Part shown: piece after piece, positions 10,100-22,200 of the stretch
How the letters are laid out: the number at the start of each line of letters is the position of its first letter
Position numbering within the stretch: position 1 is the first letter of the stretch
Assembly: GCA_022497155.1 (NCBI GenBank)
Contig: MU385783.1
Span: forward strand, 62,001-126,000
Reading direction: 5' to 3'
Origin: Whalleya microplaca
Taxonomy: Eukaryota; Ascomycota; Sordariomycetes; Xylariales; Xylariaceae
DNA length: 64,000 nucleotides
Notes under the pieces: model-generated
Told to the model about the DNA's origin: nothing
Seen by the model: the letters and a program-made list of their open reading frames with translations, nothing else
Databases searched by the model: none
Position numbers and translations under genes: made by a program

Positions 10100-10980
10100 T
10101 TTTCAGAGCCCGCCTCGAAATCGGCGCTGGGTATTAAGAGACTCGAAATGCTTTGTGATGGATGAAATACGCCTCGTGTAAGTATATTAAAGCCTCAAGT
10201 AATTGTTAAAGACAATTGGATGCTGCACGAACAGGCAAGCATCCAACCTGACCACTTGTTGCTTCAACCAGAAGCAATGTAGAGACTTGGTATATCATTC
10301 AGGGCTCGCTTTTGGCCATGAATATTGCTACACAAGAGCTAACCCATTATATGGTTGGGCTACTATCAAGTACGTACCTTAGAAACATGGCTGTACAGTA
10401 TGGAGAGGTATTGATTGTGCTTTTCGGTACGAATAAGACCACGCCATCCGTAGCTAGTACTTAGGTAGTCCGATAAATAGCATCAATACCTCCAGGCACG
10501 ACAAACATATAGATTATCTTAGATTTGGCATGGACACAAAAAATATGATAGGCTACCTAAGTATTGATACAAGCAATCCTCATATCAATTAGTTGATACC
10601 TAAGCTAGTAGGAGGTAACAAGTCTTAACAGCGTAATGACAAGTACAAAAGACACAACTATTACCCTTACACACTGTAGAGCAATGTTGCGTCGGCCGTT
10701 GTGGCGCTTCGATGCTATTCACTAGTCAGGGCTTGATTGGTCTATATGTAGAGTCTGCACGGAGCGACTGCAGCATCATAAACAAGCTGAGAGCCATAGA
10801 TCCATTGACTTGCTGCATACTGATGTCGGGGCTGTCGGCATAGCCCAACCACACATTACTACAGAAAAACTACCCCCGTGACCAGATAGCCTCGTCATTT
10901 CCCCATGATTTTAATAAAATCACAGGAGCAACTATACCTGTTAGTTCTTTCTTCTTTATAGGTTTCTTAACAAGCGCGAT
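10100..10980. other. Intergenic region with TACCTAAG-type motifs
   Basis: No gene is supported. Short related motifs recur in both orientations between about 10,450 and 10,620 (TACTTAGGTAG, TACCTAAGTATTGATAC, GATACCTAAGCTAG), forming weak inverted pairs. The divergent upstream regions of the NLR gene and of the plus-strand gene at 10981 lie here. Confidence 0.45.
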
Positions 10981-12129
10981 ATGGAACCTTTAACGCCAGA
11001 AGAACAGGAAGAAATAACCCTTGAACTTTTCAAAGACGAGGGGAAATATGTTGCCTTCTTCCAACTCTACAGTAACATTCTACACTTGAGTTCCCTATTC
11101 AGGGCTGAGCCGTACGCAAAAGCGGACTTAACCCATCGACAGGTTAAAACCGTAATGAGTCTGCTGAAAGATGATTTCCGCTCTACAAGAACCAATTTAA
11201 CGGACAAAGCTCATCAAGTCCTCGGAGGTCGTCTCGCAACTTCCAATGTAGCGAAGCTTGTGAGCGTCGGGGTCCAAGCCACAATTATGCTAGACCCTGA
11301 CGCGAAGAATCGGCATGCCCACCATTTCGGTATGGGAACGTACCGCCCAACAGATTGGCTCCCCAATGAGACGCTGCTCGAATTTGTAGACCGATCATTT
11401 GATCGCACCCATGAAACATCACCCGCCAGGATGGAATTGGTACTCCAAGATAAAGCTGCGCTGAAAGCTTGGAAACTACAGAGCCGTCTGGGGATCGAGT
11501 TCCATCTCACGAATAACCTCGCCGAGCACTTGCTTTATGATCGTCACGGCAACTCGCTCTACCTTTTCCACCAGATAGCCTTTCTCAAGGCTCAGTTGAG
11601 AATAGCAAAAGATCAAAGCCTGGAGTATACCTCAGGGCCAGCAGCAAGCTTCGAAAAGTGAGTTTTTTTTGCAATATATCTTTCTAGACAGCTAAGAGAA
11701 CTGACGCTCTGCAAAACCAGGGGGGTTTTACCTCCACAGTTACTTGCTGAGACCCTACATTCTTTCCAAGATATCATATTTCCAACTATGGATCGGAATT
11801 CGGCATTAATTCTCGATCGACTGATCAGCAGATGTGATTTTGATAGCGAAGGCTCCCAGTACGATGGTTATATGTTGAGCTTGCCAAATGACTTCAAATA
11901 TGATTATTGGGGAGAGCGAATTGTGCTTTTATATGATCTATTGGAGCAACGACCTCCCCGGAACAGACTGGAGAGGTGGTTCAAGTGGCAAAGCACAGAT
12001 GCGAATGCCCTTTTCATCGCTCTTGTCGCGCTTCTGATCTCGGTAATTGTAGGGATTATTAGTATCTGTTTGTCAGGAGTCCAGATCTGGATTGGTTGGA
12101 TGGCCTGGAAGCACCCAACCTCGTCATAG
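10981..12129 (+). CDS. Fungal membrane-anchored protein of unknown function
   Basis: Two exons, 10981-11657 and 11721-12129, encode 361 residues; the intron is 63 bp with GTGAGT and AACCAG. The N-terminal 220 residues are soluble and largely helical, including LKAWKLQSRLGIEFHLTNNLAEHL and LYLFHQIAFLKAQLRIAKD. Next comes a segment with FPTMDRNSALILDRLI and YDYWGERIVLLYDLLEQRPPR. One strong membrane helix (ALFIALVALLISVIVGIISI, residues about 320-350) ends near the C-terminus with WMAWKHP. From memory this layout, with the YW-x-R-L box and the WKHP tail, is a widely expanded Pezizomycotina family with no assigned function. It lies head-to-head with the broken NLR gene. A role in the same biology is possible but not shown. 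Confidence 0.85.
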
Positions 12130-13339
12130 AAAGATGGTTGACATGATGAAGGACGATGGCTTCTGAACCGGAAAGTCTATTTTGTGACTCACTTTATTGA
12201 GATAGTGGCAGTAGTTTGATTAATACTTCAACCATTTTCAGTAGCTATTATTACACCATTATGTATGATAGAGGCATATTTGTAAGCAATATGAGGAATC
12301 AGTATTCTCTCCATATTCTTCCGCTGGCTCAGATTCTTGTACGACACTTTGTCCATCTTGAATCTGATAGTATTGGTGATAATAACTTCGATTAAATGCG
12401 AGGTTGTCTCGGACGTTCACGCTTCACTAACCATGTCTATTAACCGAGAAGATATTCTGTGCCAACATGCAAGCTATCAATTAAATTAAATTAAATTTAC
12501 TCTTTATCTTTCAATGATCTCGAGGTTATGTTGGTCTTATGTAAGCTGCAGCCACGTGAAGCCCTGACATGTCATGACATGAATTTTACCTTTATGTCTA
12601 TGTATCTAACAAATTGGTTGACTGATAGACCTCGTTAAAGTTATTAACTTATCCAAGTTTCTTCAACTAGATGTAATAACAACAGCACGAGGCTCAACAG
12701 GAAATCTAGGGGTTCAGGGGTAAATCCAGGGGTGTTCAAGTCAAGTTGTTAATATTGTTAGTTCTAAATAAAATATCAATAACTTGAATATAATTGCCTC
12801 AAGTCAAGTTGAGGGTGTAGATTGAACATATCAAATTGACGAAAACGCTGGAAGTGGCTAGATGCTCTACAACAAGACTGACCAGGACTCCTTGGCAACT
12901 ACCTGGAGGCTTAGGTTTTTCAGCTATTTAGACAATGTAGGTGCTTCGGCCTAAAACTATATATCCTGACTGATGCGAGATAATCTAGATGGTATAGTTG
13001 TTAATGTAGTATCATAAGTAGGATACAGCATGGTAAGATATTATATATACCATTGTAGTTGGATTAAACTCTGTGCCTGGGTGGATCTTATGCGTGGTTG
13101 GTAAGTAAGGTGGTCCATTAGGTTGGGAATCGCAAAATGGTGACCCCACAAGGGAAACCGAGCCGCCAAGATTTTACAGGTTCCAAGTGCCCTGGCACTC
13201 TTTCATAGACCCAGGGAAGCTATATAACTCATTGGCAAGATATGGTGTGTCAGAAGAAAGCTTCGCCACTCAAATTTATTCTACCTGTATACAGACATTC
13301 CTATGTAACTAAGGTACCATGTAGTGATCTTGCGGCAGG
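12130..13339. other. AT-rich intergenic region with degenerate repeats
   Basis: No gene is supported. The region is AT-rich and contains an AAATT run near 12,480-12,500. The motif TCAAGTCAAGTTG occurs twice (about 12,738 and 12,804). An imperfect inverted repeat lies between about 12,745 and 12,790 (CAAGTTGTTAATATTGTT paired with AATATCAATAACTTG). It may be a decayed mobile-element remnant. Confidence 0.4.
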
Positions 13340-14629
13340 TTACCGTCGATTCGCTTGCTCTTGACGCTCCCGGAGATCCTTTTTCCATGCTTCCAGCTCA
13401 CCGTGTAGTGCAGCAGGACTCGATTTAGGAGCAGCCTCGCCTTGAGCTTCTTGGGGTGAATCCAACCGAATCCCGTGCTGTTGGCATCCGTGCAAGAATT
13501 TTCTTTGTACCTCTACTTCCTTCTCTGCCAATTTGGGGGTGGCAGGGAGCACCTTTTCAGCAGCATGCTTACCTTCTTCAAGATTAATTTGGGTCAATGT
13601 TGACGGACGTTGTGTCTTACCTATGGGCTTATTTTCTAGCTGCAGGTCGGCATTTTGTTGAACAGACTGTGCAGGTAGATTGGCTTTAGCGTTGCCCTTA
13701 AACTCCAATATCATCTTATTTTGCAGCTCGACGCCATGTTCTGGTAGGCGCGGTCTGACTTGCGATCGCGTATTTGTGTCTACAAGAAGTAACGCTGGGC
13801 CTACATGAGGTGTCGGAAGGTCGCTCTTCTTTGAACCTGTTGTAGGGGAAGATGTGGCAGCTTCGACTGAGGCTTTGTGCGGCGAGCTGGGTGTAGAGGG
13901 TTCAGCTGGAACGCGTGATCCTGTCGGACTTTGTTGTGATTGAGTATTTCCCAGCTGTGAGGATTGATCACCTATTAGCCTGTGTGCTATCATTATGTGA
14001 GTACCTGCATGCAAACTTACCTTTGTAGTGGGTTGGGTCTTTGGCACCTGGTTAGGTCTCTTGGATTTAGAGGGGCTCGTGTACGACCTGTATCCCGTAA
14101 CCGTTGAACCTCTGGCAACCATCTGAATAGCGCCATCAAGGTCATTCTGACGAGCTAGATCTGCGGCTTCGGCGAAGACCTTCGCAGTTACACCATCGAA
14201 TGCCGGCGTCACAGGTACAATTTCGAGCAAAGGTTTCCATGGAGAAGGTTGCCCAAGCATGCCATCTGGGTGATTCTCATTAGTCCAAACCACGCGTAAT
14301 GGCGATTAGAAGATGCTAAGAAGCTCACGGATTCTTGTCCAAGCGCCGTCGAGGAAACGTAATTGCATATACAGAGGCCTTTGTGGCAAGCGAGCCAGGC
14401 CATGGTTACTTCGCATCCAGGACTCCTCATGCCGGCATTGGTCTTCGATCACATTCCTCCAGATGCTGTCCAGGGCTTTCCGAGGAATACTACTCTTGAT
14501 GTGCTCAATAGCTGTCTCGAAATGAAGTTCGAGGCCAGGGGGCCATTGAGCGATGACTTTGGGCCGATCCATTGACGTAGCCTGCGTCAGGTAGATTGGC
14601 GACCGCGCGAAGTTGAAGGGTATCTGCAA
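13340..14629 (-). CDS. Hypothetical protein, three exons
   Basis: Exons on the minus strand are 14629-14329, 14265-14021 and 13954-13340. The first intron (63 bp: GTGAGC, GACTAAT branch, CCCAG) removes an in-frame TAA. The second (66 bp: GTAAGT, GCTAATA branch, CACAG) is a multiple of three and so looks coding by frame alone. The product is about 386 residues. The N-terminal part (ELHFETAIEHIKSSIPRKAL, IWRNVIEDQCRHEESWMRSN) is ordered and helical. The middle is Ser/Thr/Pro/Gln-rich and likely disordered. The C-terminal 60 residues are Glu/Lys-rich, with ELEAWKKDLRERQEQANRR suggesting a helix or coiled coil. I do not recognise the family. The start could also be the second ATG in TSMDRPKV. Confidence 0.6.
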
Positions 14630-15569
14630 AGGATGAACATGGAAAATGCGAAACTGGAGAGAAAAGCTTAGGTGCTTTTCCTAGGTATTAAGTAGAAGAG
14701 GTATTTGGAAGCGACGACAGGTACGTATCTAAGTATGTCTTCGTTCCTTCTGCATACCTACCTATGTTTGCTGCACTTACAAAGAGTGCGGGCAGAAATC
14801 GGCGCCTTATAAGTTACGTAGGTACTTTGTCGATTCTCGACCTTGTCACTCCGTATTTTCTTCTGCATATCTCCAAGTTGCATTGGCAGCGCTACTGCAA
14901 TTGTCAGCTCTATTCATACAAGTCAAGCTATGGATTAGCTTCTTTAGGATTTCGGGGGTGCTTGCTGATGTTGTCCTTGTTGCTATATGTGATTGTCTAT
15001 CTGCACTCGAACACGTGAGCAAATTCCTGGACTCTCACCTGGAGGATACCACAGAAATACTCAAGACATCTTGGGAAGTATCTATTTTGAGTGACATTCA
15101 TGAACCTCATTATAAGTCACGCTACATGCTCAGCAGACCGGCCTTGGCCTGCTAGTGATTCCAACAAGAACTCTGAATATATTCTTTTTCAACCTGTTTC
15201 TAAACCGAGAAGCTAATAATCTATGTAGTTATTGATAAAAGCACATTAGATCCCTTCTCGTGCCTTTCATGCAAACTTAGGGAAGTCATCTACCCCTACC
15301 TCGAAGTCACAGTACCAGCTTTGCTGACCTTTGGATTTGGAGAAGCTTTATGTTCACTCTGAATATAGTTTCAACTTCTAAGGAGTTAAAGGAGGGGATA
15401 AGTTTGTCTACCCTTCGAATACATATGCTATATGGTGTTCGCCTGCCTAATATCCAATGAACAAAATGGCACATACATTGTCTAACCTCACCTTGGACGT
15501 TCTGAGTCGTACATAGCTTACAAAATAGCCCTAAACAGCAACGTTCGAAAACACAGTCCCCCCTTTCAA
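14630..15569. other. Intergenic region
   Basis: No supported gene. Plus-strand frames of 84-90 codons at 14,764-15,155 lack family features or splice context. TACCTA-type motifs (CCTAGGTA at about 14,680, TACCTACC at about 14,757) recur here as elsewhere in the window. Confidence 0.45.
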
Positions 15570-17114
15570 CTAGAATCGCGAGATATCCCTGCCAAATACC
15601 CACGAAATGGCCCAGTAAACCGGCACCATGATCTTATTCCTCAAGCTCATGCTTCTGGTCAGATACGCCGTGCGCCAGAGCACCCACGCCACCCATCCTC
15701 TCAAATTATCCGACTCGCTTTGATGTATGGCCCTCCAGTTACCCAGATACGTCATAGTCCCCCAATTTTTGAATTTAAATGGTTTCTGATCGGCATGGCC
15801 CTTGTTAAATTGCCTTGCCAGATGTGTTGCCTGTTGACTAGCTACTTGAGCAGTTGCTGGAAGAGGTAGATCTTTGATGACAGTACAGTCTCCGATGCCG
15901 TAAACATCGGGCAGCGACGTAGCCTTCGTCTCCTGGCCACGAGGAGCCATGATTACGCGCAGGTTCTTGTCTGTCAAGATACCACCGGTCTTGGGGTCTT
16001 TCTGTAACTGCATGTTGGTGGCGGTTTCGGCTCCCTTTACATTTGTGGGGTCCTGATATGTCTTGGACTCGAGCTTTTGAATCAAAAAGTTTGGCATCAG
16101 TCCTGTACTCCATACAACGATACCAGCTCCGATTTCCTTATCGCCGCATTCCGTAATTTTGAGCTTCAAACACCCTTCACAGACCTCACAAGGCCGGATC
16201 CGCGTTAAGTGGTGCCCTGTCTTCACGGAGATTCCCTCTCGGCTGAACGTGTCCATGGCATATTTAGCGAGCTTATGGTCGAACATGGGAAGAACCTTCG
16301 GGGCGACATCGTATACAGTGATGTGAACGAACTTCATTAAGCCGGGATACGTCTTCTGGAGATCATCGCGTATCAAGTCGTGCAGCTCCGCAGCAAACTC
16401 AATTCCTGTCGGTCCACCGCCCACAACCACGAAGTTGAGTAGTTTCTCCCTCTCTGCATCGGTCGTGATGGGGAGCGCCGCCTTCTCGAAGAGCTGTAGA
16501 ACCCTCATTCGGATCTTACGGGCATCGCCGACGTCTCGCAGGAAATTGGCATATTCCCTTACGCCTTCGATTCCAAATGTCTGGCTGTACGATCCTACGG
16601 CGATCACTAACTTGTCGTATCCCACATCGAACATAGGCCCCTTCTCCACCTGCTCTATCGGGCGTTTCAGCACCAGCCGGGTTCTTGAGGCCATATCGTC
16701 GGATGTGTTTGCTTCCACACGAATCGTCTTACGCGCGAAGTCGATGTCGTCTGCCCACCCCTGATGGAAATGATCAAGCCCGAGTCTCCTGACGGACTCA
16801 AGCACGGCTCGAAACTCCAGTGTCCCAACGGCTGTGCCTGCTAGCAACGGCGTAAAGACGAAATACGAACGGGGCGAGATCATAATCCGCTCGAACTTCT
16901 TGGGGTCGAGGGTCCGCGCAAACGCATATCCAGCCCATCCCGATCCCAGAATCACCACGCGCTCCTTTCTCTTGCATGATGAGTCTGCGCCATTCGCGAC
17001 GACGCTGGCCATTCGTAGGCCGCCTGCAATCCTTTGCGCATTATGAAGTTTAGCAAGCTTTGGCGATATACCGGGCCTCCCGGCTAGGAGACACCAGCGT
17101 GAGCTTGTAAGCAT
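15570..17114 (-). CDS. Alternative NADH dehydrogenase (type II NDH)
   Basis: One exon, 514 residues. It is a single-subunit, rotenone-insensitive, non-proton-pumping flavoprotein that passes electrons from NAD(P)H to ubiquinone in the mitochondrial inner membrane. The FAD-binding Rossmann motif is VVILGSGWAGYAFARTL (about residue 53) and the NAD(P)H-binding one is FVVVGGGPTGIEFAAEL (about residue 227). SLPDVYGIGDC marks the second FAD-contact region and QVASQQATHLARQFN follows it. The N-terminal 40 residues are rich in Arg and Ser with almost no acid, as expected for a mitochondrial presequence. The C-terminus has the amphipathic membrane-binding segment typical of NDH-2 (NKIMVPVYWAISWVFGRDIS). 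No EF-hand insertion is seen. Whether it faces the matrix or the intermembrane space cannot be told. Confidence 0.93.
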   Translation of the reverse strand: MLTSSRWCLLAGRPGISPKLAKLHNAQRIAGGLRMASVVANGADSSCKRKERVVILGSGWAGYAFARTLDPKKFERIMISPRSYFVFTPLLAGTAVGTLEFRAVLESVRRLGLDHFHQGWADDIDFARKTIRVEANTSDDMASRTRLVLKRPIEQVEKGPMFDVGYDKLVIAVGSYSQTFGIEGVREYANFLRDVGDARKIRMRVLQLFEKAALPITTDAEREKLLNFVVVGGGPTGIEFAAELHDLIRDDLQKTYPGLMKFVHITVYDVAPKVLPMFDHKLAKYAMDTFSREGISVKTGHHLTRIRPCEVCEGCLKLKITECGDKEIGAGIVVWSTGLMPNFLIQKLESKTYQDPTNVKGAETATNMQLQKDPKTGGILTDKNLRVIMAPRGQETKATSLPDVYGIGDCTVIKDLPLPATAQVASQQATHLARQFNKGHADQKPFKFKNWGTMTYLGNWRAIHQSESDNLRGWVAWVLWRTAYLTRSMSLRNKIMVPVYWAISWVFGRDISRF

Positions 17115-19270
17115 TCTTATAGGTGCCAGAATTTGTCATATGTTTCTTATATCATGATGAACATTCGACTTGAGTGGAATCTAGCATGCCCTATAAACCT
17201 AAACATTTATTTATCAAAATTTATTGGTGCTCGGGAGTAGTCCATGTGACGTCTAGCTGACGAAAACTGGATGTGGCGCTGCCCACTTTTCCTCACGTAA
17301 TGGCGTGGAGCGGTCAACCAAAGTCCGCTGAGTGAGACCAACCGAGTGAGACCAACCGCCCGGCATCGCCGGCCAACGATTAGAGTAGCACGGAAGCATA
17401 GACAGCCTCGACCTCTCGGATCGCACGACCCACCTGTCAGCCCCGTTTCTGGAAAGTCGAGATTGTAGCTCCGATATAGTAGACCCACTCTGCCCGGTTC
17501 ATCCGCAGCGGAAACTTGCCCTAATCCGGCAGAATGTAAATCTCTACGATGATCAAGCTCGTCTCTAAGGAAATTCACGTTTTCTTACTTAGTATATAGG
17601 ACATTTGATTTTCTAACTGTACTTGCTCAATTTTTTGCGCCTCCGATTCCATGTTTCTAGGTGGAGATGTTGCTCCTACTAAAAGCTTGCGTAAATTTTT
17701 ATTAGATCCGCTCCATGAAGCTAGTTTTCAAATATGGAGTAGCTGATAAAAAGATTTTAAAGCAAAATGAGCTCCGGATGCCCGCGCAATCCGGTTCTAC
17801 ACACACAGGGTCCGCATTGTCCAACTCAATATATAAATGGTTATCGCCGAAACACAATAAAAATCTCGCTTTACCGGCAATTCACCCAACACAGCCGAGG
17901 TTACTGCCCTCATGTATGTTTTCAAGTTTCCGTCCCCTTTTGCCATCGTATTCATGTTATTACTGAGTTAAAGCCCACCTATCATGAATATCCGTACTAG
18001 ATGATCCCTTATCTATGTAATTCTGGGAACCATACCAGCCTCAACAGCATCCTTATTTTGCAATACCAGCAACACCTTCCACAATAGGCCGAAATTATAA
18101 GGAGAAAGATAGCAGACTTGGAGAATATCACTTGCCGCATTCAATATAAGGCACATAAACCACGCTGAATTCATCCATATATAAGATTCTTAATCCTGGC
18201 CGGTGACTCACTCAATGCCTTAAAATATTTAGCTCACTTCATTTTTTAAATGGATCACACAATGCCGCAACCGGTGCTGGACGTACTACCTAATTTGTGG
18301 TGGAGGGTCCCCTGGCCTATGCGCTGGCGTCTGGCTCACCCGCTACGGGATCGACTTTAAGATACGTATTAGAGCGGTGATCGGGACCCCTTATGATGAT
18401 AGGCTAAGTGGACGGGATGCCGCGCCGTTCTGTGCCGAACCATAGAGCTGTTAATGGGCCTCTAAGTAACCACTCAAGAAGGCATACCTATCATAGCCTA
18501 TCGGTAGAAGCTTTGTTCCACGACCCCGACGGGAAGGACTACACGCGTTTCAAGTCAGGCCCGGAGCCGGGTCCGAGTCATTAGCTAGCCCCATATCATT
18601 CTAGGCCAGGCTAAGTAGGATGGACGCGCTCAACGCTGATGAGATGCGGAGGGTGACGGGGCGGGATTATGTCGATTATGGTGGTGGTGGTCGGCAGTGA
18701 ACACACACGTGCCTGAGGCGCATCATGTCGCTAATAAGGCCCTTGAGGATAGAGCTGAGGTAATATATTGTGCGCATTACGTACTGGTGAGAAGTCCTTT
18801 TACATTTACTGACCGGCCTTTGAAACCTCCTTTCGCCTGATACATAAGATGGGATAGCGATGACGCTCGTGGTGTTGTGCGGAAGTTTCTTGGATTCCTG
18901 ATGGCGTCGAGCGGTAGTAAGGAGGTATGGGGCGTGATGGACATATAGCCACAAACTGGTTTCCTCTACAGTCGCAAGAAGAGTGTCTTGAATGTGTGAT
19001 ACCTTCCACCCTATGGAGATACTCCAGATCACGTAAGGGAATCGACACAGATTACAAGGGTAGCATTAATACTACATTCTGGGCAACATTGCGAACTCAG
19101 TGAGTACGGCGAGACGAGGAATAGGGGGTAAAAGGGGGAGAAAAAAGAGGGATTAGAACTACTAATATTCACGGGGCAATAAATAATATGCAATCTATGA
19201 AACTGAAATGTATTCTATTGGGGATATCAAGTAATCTAAGCGAGACAAAAATCTAACATGAGCATCTAAA
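17115..19270. other. Intergenic region
   Basis: About 2.1 kb without a supported gene. A 13-14 bp tandem duplication (GAGTGAGACCAACC twice) lies at about 17,330-17,358. The part at 17,600-18,250 is AT-rich. I recognised no transposon, RNA gene or regulatory element. Confidence 0.45.
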
Positions 19271-22200
19271 TCAAGAGTTCACCTCCGCAAACCACGTCCT
19301 CAGCAGCCCTGCGAGCGCGCCCGGAAGATCTTCAAGATCATGGACAATGAGGTAGTACTGGAACGGGAAAGTGTCGAGATAGTATTCGGTCTTGATCTCG
19401 TCATTGCCTAGGAAGCGGACTTTCTTTAGGTTGACCACGCTCTGATCCTTCTTGTTCGTGGTGTCGTCCATGATGATGAAGACAATCATGATGCGTTCCT
19501 CCATGGCCTCCCGCAGCAGTAAGCTGATGTCCTCGTGCGCAGACGAAGGGGTCAGACCATCTGACAGGATAAGTGCGAGCTGCCAGAGATCTTCGGAGCC
19601 TCGGCTTGTGCTCTGGAGGCGGGCGAGACGGAATCGTTCGATTGTCTGCTTGATGAGGAGTTGGATATCCGTGAGGTTCTGCTGGAACGAGAATTTCTGC
19701 AGTACTTTGGCGCCGGCGTCGTAAGAGGCAAATGGTTCAGTGAATTCGTGAGCCATGAAGACATTCGCTCCGAAGCCGAGGATGCCAATCTGACCAACCT
19801 CAAGCATGGTGAGCGCTCGCGATACCATAACGAGAGATTCGAGTGCAAGATCCCCGGAACTTGATTCACCCATGCTTTTACTGTCGTCAACACAGAGCAA
19901 TATCTGGTAGGAACGCTTGGTTGGAATAGCCCTACGCATCCATATCTTGTCTCTCTTGTAGCTGGAGGCTATATACGGGATTATCCGTTTGATATTGAGA
20001 CGTTTGCCAGTTCGGTAGGATCCGGATAACTTCGTCGATTGAGATGGTGTCAAGATCAAACGTAATTGAGAGGTCAAGGACAATGAAAGAGAATGAGTCT
20101 TGCTTTGGAATAAAGTCCACCGTTGCATGGACTCTTCATAGTCTCTCAGTTCCAGGTTAGGTTCTGACAGATGGGTTGTGGACAACTGTGTAGATGTTTC
20201 CTGGACAGATTCATCTACCTCTTCGGAAGCCGGTTCTCCGTTTGTTGGAGGCGTTGTATTTCGATTGTAAGCACCCTGGTGAGTTGACACACCAGTGCGC
20301 TCCTGTTCTTTCTGTTTGTCTTGCTTGTCTTGTTGGTCAAGAGGCTCCAAGGTGTCCATCTTGTCTTCCTCCATATCAGCTGGTTCAGCTTCATCTTCTG
20401 GTATAATCCGGCTGTCTGTAGGCTGATCTTCATCATCAATTGCCATCGAATCATCAATTGGCTGGGTTTGCTCCTCGTTGGCTGTACCCATGGCTTGGGC
20501 ATCTGCAGCGGACTCGTCATTTTGGAGATGTTGGAATTCTCGAATGGCGGATTCTGGCTCAATGTTTGGCTTTTGTTCTTGAGATTCCTGTTCTTGAGCT
20601 GCTGTGATCTCTTGATGCTGTCTGTGCCACTTTTCCAGAGCATCTCCCAGAGCCTTAAAAGGCTGATTAGTTGAAGACTCTCTGGCATCGTCAAGCTCTG
20701 CCTCCGAAGGTTGCTCTTGGGCCTTTGAGATACTGCCCTTCGTTCCAGTGGCCTTGTCCTGATCAGCGGCATTCTCACCCATTTCTCCGTCTTCCTGTTG
20801 GGCTGCGTTGTTCTGGGCGGTGGCTTGCTCTTCATTCTGATTGGTATCTTGATCCTGTCCACCGTTCTTTGCGTCACTTGGTGCGACATCATCCTTGTTG
20901 GCATTGGCTTCGTCGACAGAAGGTATCTCAGCCTTTTCATGCTCCTCTGCAGGGTTTTCTGGCTCATCATCCGCTTGCCCATCTTCTTGCATTTTGGATT
21001 TGTCTTCTTCAAGTTTCTCATCCAACTCTTCATTATCATTATCGACGTCTGTAGGCACAACGTCCATCTCCCCTTCTTCGCCGATCTCGCTTTCTTGATC
21101 GCTCAATTGTTTCTCGTTTTCCTCTTCGTGATCAACGTCCGAGAGCTTATCAAGCTCATCATCACTTAGTGATGACATCGACTGGTCGTCGTTACCGTCG
21201 ATATCCATATCGTCAGGTAGTGCCAAAGTATCCTGTTCCTGAACATTCTGATCTTGTCTGTTGGCCTCATCTAGCTGCTGGACGTCTTCGTCCTGCTCCG
21301 CACCCTGGTTTTCGTCAAGCTCTTCATCACCCTGGTCACCATCTTCGGACTGAACATCTTTGTCGTCAGGCTTCTTGTCAGCAGCCATCTGCTCATCCTT
21401 CTTCTTTTGTCCCTTGGAAATATCTCCCTCTTGGTCTTTTTCTGCTTCCTTGTCGTCTTCACCATCCCACATTTTCTCATCAACGGCGGAAGGATCTAAG
21501 TCATCCACATCGCCAGCTTCCTCGTCCATTTCATCACCACTTTCATCATCGTCGCCAGACTTCGATCCTTTCTCTTCCTCTTCACCACCATCCACACTTT
21601 CAAGATCTCCTTCCAGCTCCTGATCAGCCATATCGACAGCATCCTTCTCGTCTTCCATATCTTCATTTGACTCCTTATTTCCTTCTTGTGCTAGTTCGGA
21701 CAAGTCTTCGTCGGGTTGGATGTCCTTACTGATGTCCTCTGCACCTTCCCCGTCTCCAAGCCCTGTTCCACTTTCGAGTTGCCCGGCCTCGCCGGATGTC
21801 TCGTCTGACTTCTCCTGAGGGGTGCAGAAACCTTGAGATGCGAGTTGAGTAAAGCTCTTACTTAAAGTGTAACCAAGTCTACAGGTGCTCTGGTGTACAT
21901 TGGCTAAGGCTCTAATAGCCTGCATACAAGTGGCTCGGTACTGGTCTATGATTGGGGCGAGGACGGCCATCAGAGACGTTGCTACATTGTTGATCACCGG
22001 GTCATTCAGATCAGCTTGCTTGAAAAGCCTCAGAGACTCTATAGTGCTCTTTTTAACCTTGTCCATGTGTAGAGCTTGAACAGAAGCGGTCAGGGTCTCA
22101 TTGTACTTCGTCAACCATCCAGCTTCGTCCTGCGAGTGGGGCAGCTTGGCCACGGCCTTGTGGAAGTGCTCGATTGCAACGAGGATACCATCGCACAGTA

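Noticed and set aside
14266..14328. In-frame TAA at 14306-14308 as evidence for a second broken gene
   Set aside because: A consensus intron (GTGAGC, GACTAAT branch, CCCAG) removes it and keeps phase, so the gene is read as intact.
14764..15155. Overlapping plus-strand frames of 84-90 codons with hydrophobic stretches
   Set aside because: Two overlapping frames in an intergenic gap, no family features; likely chance.
17207..17578. 123-codon minus-strand frame
   Set aside because: No recognisable domain, composition like chance frames, no splice or promoter context.
20215..21732. Long frames (281, 187 and 127 codons) on both strands inside midasin
   Set aside because: They are shadows of the Asp/Glu-rich part of midasin, whose repetitive codons keep other frames open.
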